In this document: piece by piece, positions 43,337 to 52,077 of the stretch
How the letters are laid out: each line of letters opens with the position of its first letter
Numbering within the stretch: the stretch's first letter is position 1
Source of the DNA: an uncultured Exiguobacterium sp.
GTDB taxonomy: Bacteria > Bacillota > Bacilli > Exiguobacteriales > Exiguobacteriaceae
Direction: 5' to 3'
Length of the DNA stretch: 64,000 nt
Assembly (NCBI GenBank): GCA_913775715.1
Contig: CAJYMC010000007.1
Coordinates: 744,001 to 808,000 of the forward strand
The notes under the pieces: generated by a model
The model's input: the letters and a program-made list of their open reading frames with translations, nothing else
Database searches by the model: none
What the model was told of the DNA's origin: nothing
Program-made: the position numbers and the translations under genes

Positions 43337-44194
43337 ATGAAACGAACACGCAAGAAATGGTTATGGATCAGTGGAGGGGTCATCCTGGTACTCCTGTTAA
43401 TCGGTTCCGCGCTCTTTTTAGGACGAGGAGAGGCACAAGGAACGAAGGAGGTCGTCGAGTCAAAGACATTAAAAACATTCTTCTACTTCTCGGGCACGTT
43501 TGAAGCGAAAGATCGACAGACGTTCATCAGTGATCGTGATGTCCGTGTCACCGATGTTCGCTTTGAAGAAGGAGATACCGTTAAGTCGGGTCAAACGATC
43601 GTCAGCGTCGAAGGAGGAGTAGATTTCAAGGCACCTCGCTCCGGACAACTCGTTCGTCTTGACGTCACGGAAGGAGAAGTTTATGCCCCGAATACTGTCC
43701 TCTTCGTTGTTGCAGACAACAAAGCGTTGATCGCTCGTCTGAAAATTGATGAACAAGATATCGAACGGATTGAAGTTGAAGATACGATTGAACTACAGAC
43801 GGATGCATCTGATAAAACCATCAAAGGGAAGGTCGAATCGATTAGTCCGGAAGCTGTGACGGAAAATGGAAGTACGTATTTCAATGCAAAGGTATCGGTA
43901 CCGAGCTCGTCAAACTGGTTACCCGGCATGACGGTCGAGGGACGTTTACCATATCAACTCGCACAAGATGTACCTGTCTTATCGCTCGATGTCATTTCGT
44001 ATTCGAAGTCGGATCGTCCGTATGTATATGTGAAAAAAGACGGGGAAACGACTCGTCAATACATTGAGACGGGCGTGACGGACGGACAGGATATTGAAAT
44101 CAAGGACGGATTGTCCGCCGGAGACGAAGTCTTCCTGCCGAGTGAAGACGGTGGTTCCGGTCTTCTTCCAACTCCACCAGGAGGTGCGTCCTGA
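43337..44194 (+). CDS. MacA-like membrane-fusion protein (YknX type)
   Basis: 285 residues. N-terminal TM about 9-27, then a barrel-sandwich/lipoyl region (VRFEEGDTVKSGQTIVSVEG, then DFKAPRSGQLVRLDVTEGE) and beta-barrel and membrane-proximal parts with YVYVKKDGETTRQYIETG. No long coiled-coil hairpin, as in short Gram-positive adaptors. It overlaps the ATPase start by one base. Works outside the membrane, linking the MacB-like permease to its substrate. GGGAGG RBS. Confidence 0.86.
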   Translation: MKRTRKKWLWISGGVILVLLLIGSALFLGRGEAQGTKEVVESKTLKTFFYFSGTFEAKDRQTFISDRDVRVTDVRFEEGDTVKSGQTIVSVEGGVDFKAPRSGQLVRLDVTEGEVYAPNTVLFVVADNKALIARLKIDEQDIERIEVEDTIELQTDASDKTIKGKVESISPEAVTENGSTYFNAKVSVPSSSNWLPGMTVEGRLPYQLAQDVPVLSLDVISYSKSDRPYVYVKKDGETTRQYIETGVTDGQDIEIKDGLSAGDEVFLPSEDGGSGLLPTPPGGAS

Positions 44195-44871
44195 TGCCGG
44201 TCGTTGACTTGCAAGGAATTCAAAAAACTTACGGCGAAGGAACCAATCGTCACATCGTCCTCGATCGAGTATCGCTGACGATCGAGGCTGGTGAGTATGT
44301 GACGATCCTCGGACCTTCGGGTTCAGGAAAATCAACGCTGATGAACATCATCGGTTGCCTCGATGTCGCTTCAAGCGGCGTCTATCGCTTGCAGGAGCAG
44401 CTCGTCCACGATCTATCCGAAGACCAGCTAGCGACGATTCGCAATGAAGAGATTGGCTTCATTTTTCAACAGTTCCAGTTGCTACCGCGCATGAGTGTCT
44501 TACAAAACGTCGAATTACCGCTCATCTATGCCGGCGTCTCGGGCAAAGAGCGCCGCGCGCGATCACTTGAACTCTTGGAACGTGTCGGATTGACAGATAA
44601 AGCCGATGCCTTACCAAGTCAATTGTCCGGTGGTCAACAACAACGGGTTGCGATTGCCCGGGCGCTCGTGACGCGACCGACGATCTTACTCGCCGATGAG
44701 CCGACCGGAGCGCTCGATCAAAAGACAGGGAAACAAATCATGGAGTTGTTCGAGAGCCTCTCGGAGGAAGGGAAGACGATCATCATGATCACACACGATG
44801 TCAATATTGCTAAGCAAGCCCGCCGAATCATCCAGATCGAAGATGGTCAGGTGACGGAGGTGACGACATGA
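44194..44871 (+). CDS. MacB-type ABC ATPase (YknY-like)
   Basis: 225 residues. Walker A GPSGSGKST, signature [15 protein letters not shown], Walker B LLADEPTGALD, switch His MITHD. The GALD ending and the flanking genes match MacB/YknY. Stop and permease start overlap (ATGA, 44868). Energises the exporter. Confidence 0.9.
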   Translation: MPVVDLQGIQKTYGEGTNRHIVLDRVSLTIEAGEYVTILGPSGSGKSTLMNIIGCLDVASSGVYRLQEQLVHDLSEDQLATIRNEEIGFIFQQFQLLPRMSVLQNVELPLIYAGVSGKERRARSLELLERVGLTDKADALPSQLSGGQQQRVAIARALVTRPTILLADEPTGALDQKTGKQIMELFESLSEEGKTIIMITHDVNIAKQARRIIQIEDGQVTEVTT

Positions 44872-46013
44872 TTCGCGAAACGTTACGGATGGCATGGTCG
44901 AATATCTGGCATCATAAGATGCGGTCGTTCTTGACGACGCTTGGTGTCATCATCGGTGTCGCATCGATCATCGCCTTGATTTCAATCGTCAACGGCGCGA
45001 CAGCCTCAATCAATGAAGAGGTCGCGTCGTTCGGTGCCAATAAATTAACGGTCCAAACGACAGAGACGCCGTTGAAAGAAGGATTATCACCTGCACAACT
45101 GGAAGAATTAAACACGATTAAAGGAACACGCGGTGTCTCACCGACCGTCTCGACGGTAAGGGACATCCGTGTCGAAAATCATTCACTTGACCAAGTGACG
45201 ATCGAAGGGCGAAATCACATCTATTACCGGGAATCTGAAGATGTCCCGCAAGGACGTGGCATCGTCATCAGTGATGTAAAACAACAGACGCATGTCGCTG
45301 TCGTCAGTCCATCCGTCGCCCGAACACTCTATCCGGGTCAGGTCGCAATCGGTAAGACGATCAAGCTCGATGGACTCAATTACCGGATCGTCGGTGTCAG
45401 TGACGCGGATGGCGATCAAATCGTCATTCCTTATACGACGGCCCTGCGGACGCTTGGGGTGACAGCCGTTAAGCAAGTGGATATCTTCAAGACGGACGCA
45501 GCTGACGTCGCGACCGTCAAACGGGATGTCACGGCAAAGCTGTACCAGTTCTATAACGGACGCGACGATACGTATGACGTCGTCAGCTTGGATGAAGCCC
45601 TCGATTCGATTGACCAAATCAATACGATGCTCTCGCTCTTGTTGACGGGTATTGCGTCGATTTCCTTGATCGTCGGTGGGATCGGCATCATGAACATGAT
45701 GCTCGTCTCGGTCACGGAACGAACGACGGAGATTGGCTTACGAAAAGCACTCGGTGCGAAACCACGTACGATCCGCCTTCAGTTCCTCTTGGAATCGATT
45801 CTGCTGTCCTTGATGGGTGGAGTGATCGGGATTCTTGTCGGAGCGATGCTCGCATTTGGCGTCAGTCTGATGATTAGTACACCGTTCACACTCTCCGTGA
45901 GCACGATTCTGCTTGCCGCCGGATTCTCGATCGGTGTCGGTGTCTTGTTCGGTTATATGCCAGCGCGAAAGGCATCTCGTTTGAATCCGATCGAAGCCTT
46001 ACGAAATGTTTAA
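44868..46013 (+). CDS. MacB-type permease (YknZ-like)
   Basis: 381 residues. TM1 about 20-42 (FLTTLGVIIGVASIIALISIVNG), a MacB_PCD periplasmic-type domain, then FtsX TMs about 255-375 with the loop ERTTEIGLRKALGAKPRTIRLQFLLESILLS and C-terminus PARKASRLNPIEALR. YknXYZ in Bacillus protects against the SDP toxin; here the two-component pair suggests export of an envelope-active peptide. Confidence 0.9.
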   Translation: MIRETLRMAWSNIWHHKMRSFLTTLGVIIGVASIIALISIVNGATASINEEVASFGANKLTVQTTETPLKEGLSPAQLEELNTIKGTRGVSPTVSTVRDIRVENHSLDQVTIEGRNHIYYRESEDVPQGRGIVISDVKQQTHVAVVSPSVARTLYPGQVAIGKTIKLDGLNYRIVGVSDADGDQIVIPYTTALRTLGVTAVKQVDIFKTDAADVATVKRDVTAKLYQFYNGRDDTYDVVSLDEALDSIDQINTMLSLLLTGIASISLIVGGIGIMNMMLVSVTERTTEIGLRKALGAKPRTIRLQFLLESILLSLMGGVIGILVGAMLAFGVSLMISTPFTLSVSTILLAAGFSIGVGVLFGYMPARKASRLNPIEALRNV

Positions 46014-46029
46014 GTGAAGGAGGAGGACG

Positions 46030-46701
46030 ATGGTAACGATTTTGATTGCCGAAGATGACCGGAATGTCCGTCTACTATTAGGCGAGACACTCCGGTCCGC
46101 CGGCTTTACGGTGATTGAATCGAGAGACGGGAAAGACGCACTCGATCAACTGGATCAACAACACGTCGATCTCGTCGTAACGGATGTGATGATGCCGCAC
46201 GTTTCAGGGATCGAACTGGTTGAGCTGCTGCGTGAATCAGGATACGAACAACCTGTCTTGATGTTGACGGTGCTGGATTCCTTTCAGGATAAGGAAGCCG
46301 GGTTCACGACCGGTGCTGATGATTATATGGTCAAGCCGGTTGATTTGGACGAACTGTTACTTCGGATCCGAGCGCTGTTACGACGGTCAAAGATCGTAGC
46401 AGCGCAAGAATTAATCGTGGGCGCCCTGCAACTACGGATGACGGACGCGACGGTCGTAACGCCTCATGGTGAGATACCGTTACCACAAAAGGAGTTTCAA
46501 CTGCTCTATCGCTTGCTCGCACATCCGAAGCAGATTTTTACGCGTCAGCAATTGATGGACGAAATTTGGGGATATGATGTCGAGAGCGACAGTCGGACGG
46601 TCGATGTCCACATCAAGCGGTTGCGTGACAAGTTCAGCGCCTATGATGATTTTACGATCGAGACGGTCTGGGGACTCGGTTATAAGGGAGTGATCCAGTG
46701 A
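46030..46701 (+). CDS. OmpR-family response regulator
   Basis: 223 residues. Receiver with acidic E8-D9-D10, phospho-acceptor Asp52 (VVTDVMMP), Thr near 79 and Lys near 103 (YMVKPVD). C-terminal winged helix ends SRTVDVHIKRLRDKF and GLGYKGVIQ. Overlaps the kinase gene by ATGA-like 4 bases. Likely binds the GTTCATA repeats ahead of the exporter operon. Confidence 0.92.
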   Translation: MVTILIAEDDRNVRLLLGETLRSAGFTVIESRDGKDALDQLDQQHVDLVVTDVMMPHVSGIELVELLRESGYEQPVLMLTVLDSFQDKEAGFTTGADDYMVKPVDLDELLLRIRALLRRSKIVAAQELIVGALQLRMTDATVVTPHGEIPLPQKEFQLLYRLLAHPKQIFTRQQLMDEIWGYDVESDSRTVDVHIKRLRDKFSAYDDFTIETVWGLGYKGVIQ

Positions 46702-48011
46702 AACGCTTCGTCCGCTCGATCTCCGGTCGCTTTTTCGTCATCCTCTTCGGTTTATTGTTACTACCACTGCTGTTACCGTTCATCATGACGGTCTGGTTCC
46801 AGTTCCAAGAAGTTGATCAAGACCTAAATAATCAATTGCAACAACGAACGGATCAGATTGAACGATTGATGCAAGACCAAAACCTTTCGTTCGCTGAGGC
46901 GAGTCAGTACATGGATCAGTCTTTGATTCAGACGACACAATACACGTCGCTCAATCAAGTACAATCATTATCGTCGTCAGAACGTGACCAGTTACAACGA
47001 AAAGGTGAAATCACGATCGGTGGGGTGTGGCTCGAACCGTCGCAATACATTCGCCAGACGGAGACAGGATATCTCGTCTCGACACCGATTGCCGGACAAC
47101 GCATCCTTGACGGATTACGAACGTCAGCTGGAATCGGTATCGTCATCACGATCGGCGTCGCCTTCATCCTGACCTGGCTTGCTGTCACGCTCGTGACACG
47201 ACGGATTCGTCGCATCAGTGAAGCGGCGATTGAAGTGACGAACGGGAACTATGATGTCTCGATCAAGGAAGGTGGAAATGATGAGGTCGCACTCCTCGTT
47301 GAAAACTTCAACCACATGACCGAAGCACTGCGACGAAACGACCATCTCGCAAAGGATCTCGTCGCCTCGATTTCGCATGAGCTGAAGACACCGATTGCTT
47401 CGATTCAAGGATTTTCTAGGTTGTTACAGACAGAAGAAAACCCGAATAAACGGCAGCAGTACTTGACGATCATGGAGCAAGAGAGCACCCGTCTATCACG
47501 CTTGACTTCGAATCTCGTCCGCTTATCGCGGCTTGATCATCAGACGATCATCGAGCGGAAAAGGTATCGCCTTGATGAACAACTTCGGACATGTCTTTTA
47601 CTACTGGAACGACAGTGGACGGAGAAATCACTTCGACTGAAGCTTGATTTACCAGAAGTGTCCGTCGAGTGGGAGGAGGAACTGATGCAGCACGTCTGGC
47701 TCAATCTGCTTGAGAACGCGATTCGGTTTTCGCCAGAGTCGGGAGTGTTAGAAGTGGCCTTAAGTGAAGGAAAGAACATTCGCGTCACGATCCGCGATGA
47801 AGGACCGGGAATCGCAGAACAGGATTTACCGTACGTGTTCGATCGCTTTTATCAGGGCGAACAATCACGAGCGAATGAAGGACATGGTCTTGGATTATCG
47901 ATCGTTAAACGAATCATTGATTTACATGATGGTGAGTTAACGATTAGGAATCATTCGGAGCAAGGCGCAATCGTGACCGTTACGTTAACGGCGAACGAGA
48001 CGTGTGAATGA
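46698..48011 (+). CDS. Sensor histidine kinase
   Basis: 437 residues. TM1 about 11-33, small extracytoplasmic sensor to about 140, TM2 about 142-166, HAMP 167-218, HisKA with His227 (SISHELKTP), then HATPase_c boxes N (NLLENAIRFS), G1 (DEGPGIA), F (FDRFYQGE) and G2 (GHGLGLSIV). Partner of the regulator at 46030. Confidence 0.92.
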   Translation: MKRFVRSISGRFFVILFGLLLLPLLLPFIMTVWFQFQEVDQDLNNQLQQRTDQIERLMQDQNLSFAEASQYMDQSLIQTTQYTSLNQVQSLSSSERDQLQRKGEITIGGVWLEPSQYIRQTETGYLVSTPIAGQRILDGLRTSAGIGIVITIGVAFILTWLAVTLVTRRIRRISEAAIEVTNGNYDVSIKEGGNDEVALLVENFNHMTEALRRNDHLAKDLVASISHELKTPIASIQGFSRLLQTEENPNKRQQYLTIMEQESTRLSRLTSNLVRLSRLDHQTIIERKRYRLDEQLRTCLLLLERQWTEKSLRLKLDLPEVSVEWEEELMQHVWLNLLENAIRFSPESGVLEVALSEGKNIRVTIRDEGPGIAEQDLPYVFDRFYQGEQSRANEGHGLGLSIVKRIIDLHDGELTIRNHSEQGAIVTVTLTANETCE

Positions 48012-48020
48012 TGACAGATA

Positions 48021-48070
48021 AAAAGGAGCGCGGACTTACACGATGTTATCGTGAAATGTTGCGCTCCTTT
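48021..48070. terminator. Terminator at the end of the exporter/two-component operon
   Basis: AAAAGGAGCGC / GCGCTCCTTT with an inner CACGAT / ATCGTG stem. The T-run on the minus strand (A-run here) also serves the convergent kinase gene. Confidence 0.82.
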
Positions 48071-48078
48071 AGTATGTG

Positions 48079-48885
48079 TTAGCTTAAGTTATTTGTATTG
48101 GTAAACCACTTATCCCCATGTTCCGCGATGAAACGATATTCCGCGCGGTAATGTGTGTCGTGACCTTCTTCCTTCATCTTGATGAATGCAGCATCACCGT
48201 CCGCAGCTCTTTGATCAATCAACAGATAGAGGGCTTCGATGCGCAACAATAACATGGATAGGAGTTCGGAACGCGGTCCTTCATAGCCATACGCATCAAG
48301 GAACCGACTCACTCGCTTGGCGAAACGTGTGTCATCCTGCTCTGGTGAATAAGCAAGAACGGATCCGTCAGGTGCTTGTCGTCTGCTGCTAAGCGGAACG
48401 AACGTATAGAGCGCATAGACGATATCCCAAGCACGCGGACCGGGTGCCGCGAGATCAAAGTCAATCACGCCATTCAGTTTTTGATCCTCAAAAATTGTAT
48501 TGTAAACGGCAAAATCGTTGTGGCAGATGACTTCGTGTGGACTCGGAGTATTGAGCAACGGTGCCCAGTCCGGTGAGACGTCGAAGTCGACTGTCGCGTC
48601 ATGATACTGGCGCATCAGATGCGCAACATCGTCTAATACGTCGTCATGCCACATGTATGCTTTTAGCGGATAATCGGCCGTTTCACCAGGGAGGAAGGTC
48701 AGGATCTCTCGATTTTGTTCGTCGATACCGACGAAACGGGGAACGCCGGATAGACGTTTAGTCTCTAAGTGGCGCAATAACCGTTGGACGTTTTTGCTGT
48801 TCTCTTTTTGTGAGCGATAGACATAGTTTCCTTTTCTATAGACAGCGGAGACATTTCCGCCAGTCAATCGTTGTTCTTCAGACAT
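48079..48885 (-). CDS. Aminoglycoside-phosphotransferase-like kinase
   Basis: 268 residues from ATG 48885 (GAAGGAA upstream). ICHNDFAVYNTIF is the Brenner/catalytic loop (HND) and GVIDFDLAAPGPRAWDIVYAL the Mg-binding segment (IDFD). N-terminal nucleotide-binding strand GGNVSAVYRKGNYVYR. APH family; substrate could be a drug, choline or sugar. The longer frame to 48939 has no RBS. Confidence 0.85.
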   Translation of the reverse strand: MSEEQRLTGGNVSAVYRKGNYVYRSQKENSKNVQRLLRHLETKRLSGVPRFVGIDEQNREILTFLPGETADYPLKAYMWHDDVLDDVAHLMRQYHDATVDFDVSPDWAPLLNTPSPHEVICHNDFAVYNTIFEDQKLNGVIDFDLAAPGPRAWDIVYALYTFVPLSSRRQAPDGSVLAYSPEQDDTRFAKRVSRFLDAYGYEGPRSELLSMLLLRIEALYLLIDQRAADGDAAFIKMKEEGHDTHYRAEYRFIAEHGDKWFTNTNNLS

Positions 48886-48984
48886 GAGTGTTCCTTCTTT
48901 CTTTTGTAATCGGTTACATATCGGATAGTCTTTTTGCATGCGTTGATGAAGAAGCGGGTGCTTTACGCACGATTGTCATGTTCT

Positions 48985-49545
48985 TCAATCAGTCGACACC
49001 GCATCGAAGAGAGCATCAAGCGTCGGATTCGTGACATGGTCGAGGAATGTGTCAACGTCTTCCGTCGAACGAAGACGAACGATTTTGTCCGCTTCACCGG
49101 AAACTGGCGGCTCGATTCGTTGCCGCTGATAGATGTCGTAGTACGACGAGTCGCCACGAATTTCTCGTCCATCGCGTTTGGATTGAGTCAGTCGGTCTGC
49201 AATTGTCACTTCGGGTAAATCGAACCAGACGAGGATCGAGCGGAACGTCGAACGGGAGAATGGATCTAATAATTGTTTCCGACCAATCCGCGAGGTGTTG
49301 GCATTACATAAGATGATCGTCTCGACGGAAGACGTGATTGTCTGTTCGATCAACCATCCCGTCAAGTCATGTTTGATCTGATTCGGTCCTTCTGTTGGAA
49401 CGAGGTCCGAATAATGTTCGAGCAAAAAACGTGCTTGAAGATCCTGATCGATGACAAGACTTGCTGGTAGACGTTGAGGAAGCTGTCGTGCGAACGTCGT
49501 TTTCCCGGCATGAGTCGGACCAATTGTCAACAGGACGGTCCTCAT
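48985..49545 (-). CDS. P-loop kinase-like protein
   Basis: 186 residues. Walker A GPTHAGKT at residues 9-16, DQDLQARFLLEHY, and SILVWFDLPEVTIADRLTQSKRDGREI (lid region). AAA_33/zeta-toxin-like fold of small kinases. Coupled to the nucleoside-transferase-like gene by a 4-base overlap. May phosphorylate a nucleoside or antibiotic. Confidence 0.8.
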   Translation of the reverse strand: MRTVLLTIGPTHAGKTTFARQLPQRLPASLVIDQDLQARFLLEHYSDLVPTEGPNQIKHDLTGWLIEQTITSSVETIILCNANTSRIGRKQLLDPFSRSTFRSILVWFDLPEVTIADRLTQSKRDGREIRGDSSYYDIYQRQRIEPPVSGEADKIVRLRSTEDVDTFLDHVTNPTLDALFDAVSTD

Positions 49546-49952
49546 GATGTCAGTTGTTCTTCCGGTAAGCGATCAGCGAGAATCTGCGCGAGCCAATCTT
49601 CTTTCGTTCCGAAGCAAGAGGTCGTCCGTCCGATATGATAAAACGTACTGGCCAATGGTCCGGTGAAGTAGGTCGCATCCGGCATGCATAAGTAAATCGG
49701 GCGATTCGTCGCGAGCGCAATTCCAAGTTCGACATGGCTACTTTTTCCTGCCGGCAACACGAGGACAAAGACATCCGCTTGTTGCACGGCTTCGAATTCA
49801 GCAAGACCAATCTTTCGTAATGATTCGGGATCCTCTGCCCGATCATTCATCGTCCAGTCATATGTTAAATCGTGTCCACGCAAGCGGAGTTCATCTCGGA
49901 GCCAGCGGACGGTCAACGTGTGATCAAAGCGAGAAGCGATATAAAGGTTCAT
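49542..49952 (-). CDS. Nucleoside 2-deoxyribosyltransferase-like protein
   Basis: 136 residues. MNLYIASRF opening, ADVFVLVLPAGKSSHVELGIALATNRPI with Glu as the nucleophile candidate of the Nuc_deoxyrib_tr fold. Overlaps both neighbours by 4 bases. Context with a P-loop kinase suggests nucleoside or nucleotide metabolism. Confidence 0.82.
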   Translation of the reverse strand: MNLYIASRFDHTLTVRWLRDELRLRGHDLTYDWTMNDRAEDPESLRKIGLAEFEAVQQADVFVLVLPAGKSSHVELGIALATNRPIYLCMPDATYFTGPLASTFYHIGRTTSCFGTKEDWLAQILADRLPEEQLTS

Positions 49953-50977
49953 GTATGGATTCCTTTCTCAAGTAAAAGTAGTTCGATGGCCTGAACGAGC
50001 GCGTAGGCTCCGTCAGACGTATTCGATAAGACGGTGACGATCGTTTCCGATTGTGGATAATAGGCGGAATGAAAGCTGACACCCGGGTCGTAACCCATAA
50101 TGTGCCACTTCTCGTGCGAGGCATCGAGTCGTTTCAGCCAGACGCCGTAACCATAAGACGCAACATCGTTGACTTTGACGTGGGGATGAAACAGTTGCGC
50201 AGTCATCGATTCAGACAGCAACTGATGCGTCAGAAGACTTCGCCAGAAACGTTCCATGTCTGATGCTGTGAGGAAGGCGCCGCCATCAGGTCCGCCAATG
50301 ATCGGTAACGCATAGTGATTCGTTCGCCACGTTCCGTCTTCATTCTCGATGTGACCGATGGCTGTATCTGCCGATAGCGAGTCGAGTCGGAAGTAACCAG
50401 ACTGTGTCATTTGCGCCCGAGCGAATAATTCGTTCGTCACGTAATCCGGGAAGGGTTGTTTCGTCAATTGTTCGATCACGAGACCGAGCAGGATGTATCC
50501 CGCATTGTTGTAATGAAAACGTTCGCCTGCAGTGAACAGTCTTTTTTGGTCCTGAAACAACGGTAAAAAATCGATGGGACGACGCAAACGGTACATCGGG
50601 AAATCTTGAAAAACCTCCTCGAAATCGGTCATCGTCGCTTCGTCAAAATAATCACCGATGCCTGATGTATGGGTTAACAGATGATGCACGGTCACACCGT
50701 CTAGATCGATTCCTATGTCCGGTAGAATCGGCGCGACGCGTTCGTCGAGTGTAACCTTTCCTTCCTCGACTAATCGTAAGATAGCGACCGCCGTGAAGAG
50801 TTTCGCACCTGAGGCAATTCCGAAGCGTGTCGTTTCTGTATTCGATACGCGGTAGCCTCGATGTGCGAATCCGTTAGCGTGGCTAAAGATTTGTTCACCT
50901 TGCTGGTGGATGGAGACCGCCCCTTCGAGATGCGTAAGCTCCGGTAAAGCAATGAGTTTCTTGTACACGTTCATCAT
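49949..50977 (-). CDS. Serine hydrolase, beta-lactamase/class C fold
   Basis: About 342 residues. IASGAKLFT is the S-x-x-K motif (Ser nucleophile) and FHYNNAGYI the Y-x-N motif of family S12. No signal peptide, so cytoplasmic esterase or peptidase rather than secreted beta-lactamase. Start is uncertain among ATG 50977, ATG 50974 and GTG 50968; GAGAGG best fits the last. Coupled to the next gene by ATGA. Confidence 0.84.
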   Translation of the reverse strand: MMNVYKKLIALPELTHLEGAVSIHQQGEQIFSHANGFAHRGYRVSNTETTRFGIASGAKLFTAVAILRLVEEGKVTLDERVAPILPDIGIDLDGVTVHHLLTHTSGIGDYFDEATMTDFEEVFQDFPMYRLRRPIDFLPLFQDQKRLFTAGERFHYNNAGYILLGLVIEQLTKQPFPDYVTNELFARAQMTQSGYFRLDSLSADTAIGHIENEDGTWRTNHYALPIIGGPDGGAFLTASDMERFWRSLLTHQLLSESMTAQLFHPHVKVNDVASYGYGVWLKRLDASHEKWHIMGYDPGVSFHSAYYPQSETIVTVLSNTSDGAYALVQAIELLLLEKGIHT

Positions 50978-51048
50978 CCTCTCTGTTTCCCATCCTATCG
51001 AATTCATTCATGCAAGAAAAGGGAATTATAAGAAAAATTTGAAAAAAA

Positions 51049-51075
51049 TGAAACTTTTTAAACGTGTCGCGTATC
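51049..51075 (+). promoter_or_regulatory. ECF-type promoter of the sigma factor
   Basis: TGAAAC (51049-51054), 15 bases, CGTATC (51070-51075), matching extracytoplasmic-function promoters (TGAAAC plus CGTAT). It lies 38 bases before the sigma gene, implying auto-activation. Confidence 0.72.
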
Positions 51076-51112
51076 TAATAGGGGAGTGATTGCCAAAAAG
51101 GAGGATGCCGAT

Positions 51113-51607
51113 GTGTTTCAAAAGTCAGGTGCAGCATTATCCGACGCTGCTTTTGAAGCAGCTTTATTCGCAGAAGAAGACTATGTGTACCGTATTTCCT
51201 TCATTTATCTGAAAGAGGAGGCGGCAGCGCTTGAGAATGTCCAAGAGGTCGCGTACCGGGCATGGAGTGGGCGAAAGAGTTTACGGGATGCTTCGTATTT
51301 TAAGACGTGGTTGACGCGCATCACGATGAATTGCGCTTTCCAGCAACATCGAGCGTCGTTTCAGCCGCTCGCGATCGAACCGAGTCAAACGACGTCGTTT
51401 GAAGAGCGTCTCGTCGATCGCTTGTACTTGGACGATTTACTGGATGTCCTCGAGCCGACCGAGCGATCAATCGTCTACTTCCGGTATGAAGAAGATTTGT
51501 CATTGCAAGAGATTGCGCAAACCTTCAATGTGCCACTGAGTACGGTCAAAAGCACGTTGTACCGTGCACTCGAGAAAGTACGACGACAGAAGGGGATGAG
51601 TCTATGA
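51113..51607 (+). CDS. ECF sigma factor
   Basis: 164 residues from GTG 51113 (AAGGAGG 8 bases upstream). Region 2: YVYRISFIYLKEEAAALENVQEVAYRAW with FKTWLTRITMNCAF; region 4: LEPTERSIVYFRYEEDLSLQEIAQTFNVPLSTVKSTLYRALEKVR. Overlaps the membrane protein gene by 4 bases, the usual sigma/anti-sigma pairing. Directs polymerase to stress genes, probably including its own operon. Confidence 0.88.
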   Translation: MFQKSGAALSDAAFEAALFAEEDYVYRISFIYLKEEAAALENVQEVAYRAWSGRKSLRDASYFKTWLTRITMNCAFQQHRASFQPLAIEPSQTTSFEERLVDRLYLDDLLDVLEPTERSIVYFRYEEDLSLQEIAQTFNVPLSTVKSTLYRALEKVRRQKGMSL

Positions 51608-52059
51608 ATCACGAGCCAAAAATCTTGATCGATGTACCGTCATCTGTCAGGCAACGGACAATCCAAGGTATCCGCAAAGCGAAACGGCGCCGGCGCTCGT
51701 TACAAGCGGCTTGTCTCGCAGCAGGTCTGACGATCATCGGTTTCAGCTCCTTGCATGAGACCGTTCCCGAGCAATCGTCGCAATCGATGGTCGTCGGCAT
51801 GTATTATGATGAACAGTTTTACAAAGTAGCAAAAGAGATGACGAATTTAGACTGGCAACAGCTGAAAGGGAAACGACTTGGGGTCACGGATGATGTCTTG
51901 ACCGATACGGGACTGGAACAGGACACATCTGATTTTGCGTCGAACCTTGATGCGTTTACCGTCTATCAAATCAAGGATGATCCGGTATCTGAGCACGTGC
52001 TGGTCGTCGGTGAGGAAGAGGGACGAGAACGGGTGATGATTCTGTCGCCCACACGATAA
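51604..52059 (+). CDS. Probable anti-sigma factor
   Basis: 151 residues. A basic cytoplasmic N-terminus (PSSVRQRTIQGIRKAKRRRRS, about 30 residues), one TM about 33-51, then an extracytoplasmic domain of about 95 residues. No zinc HxxxCxxC motif. Coupled to the sigma gene. Presumably holds the sigma factor at the membrane until an envelope signal; the family is not recognised beyond context. Confidence 0.72.
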   Translation: MNHEPKILIDVPSSVRQRTIQGIRKAKRRRRSLQAACLAAGLTIIGFSSLHETVPEQSSQSMVVGMYYDEQFYKVAKEMTNLDWQQLKGKRLGVTDDVLTDTGLEQDTSDFASNLDAFTVYQIKDDPVSEHVLVVGEEEGRERVMILSPTR

Positions 52060-52069
52060 GGGGGGGGGG
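52060..52069 (+). repeat. Run of ten G in the RBS region
   Basis: G10 followed by AGAGAAAT before the ATG at 52078. Doubles as Shine-Dalgarno sequence. Long G runs slip during replication, so spacing of this RBS could vary. Confidence 0.7.
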
Positions 52070-52077
52070 AGAGAAAT

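Noticed and set aside
49949..50977. Secreted beta-lactamase
   Set aside because: SxxK and YxN motifs are present, but there is no signal peptide and the gene sits in an operon with cytoplasmic enzymes.
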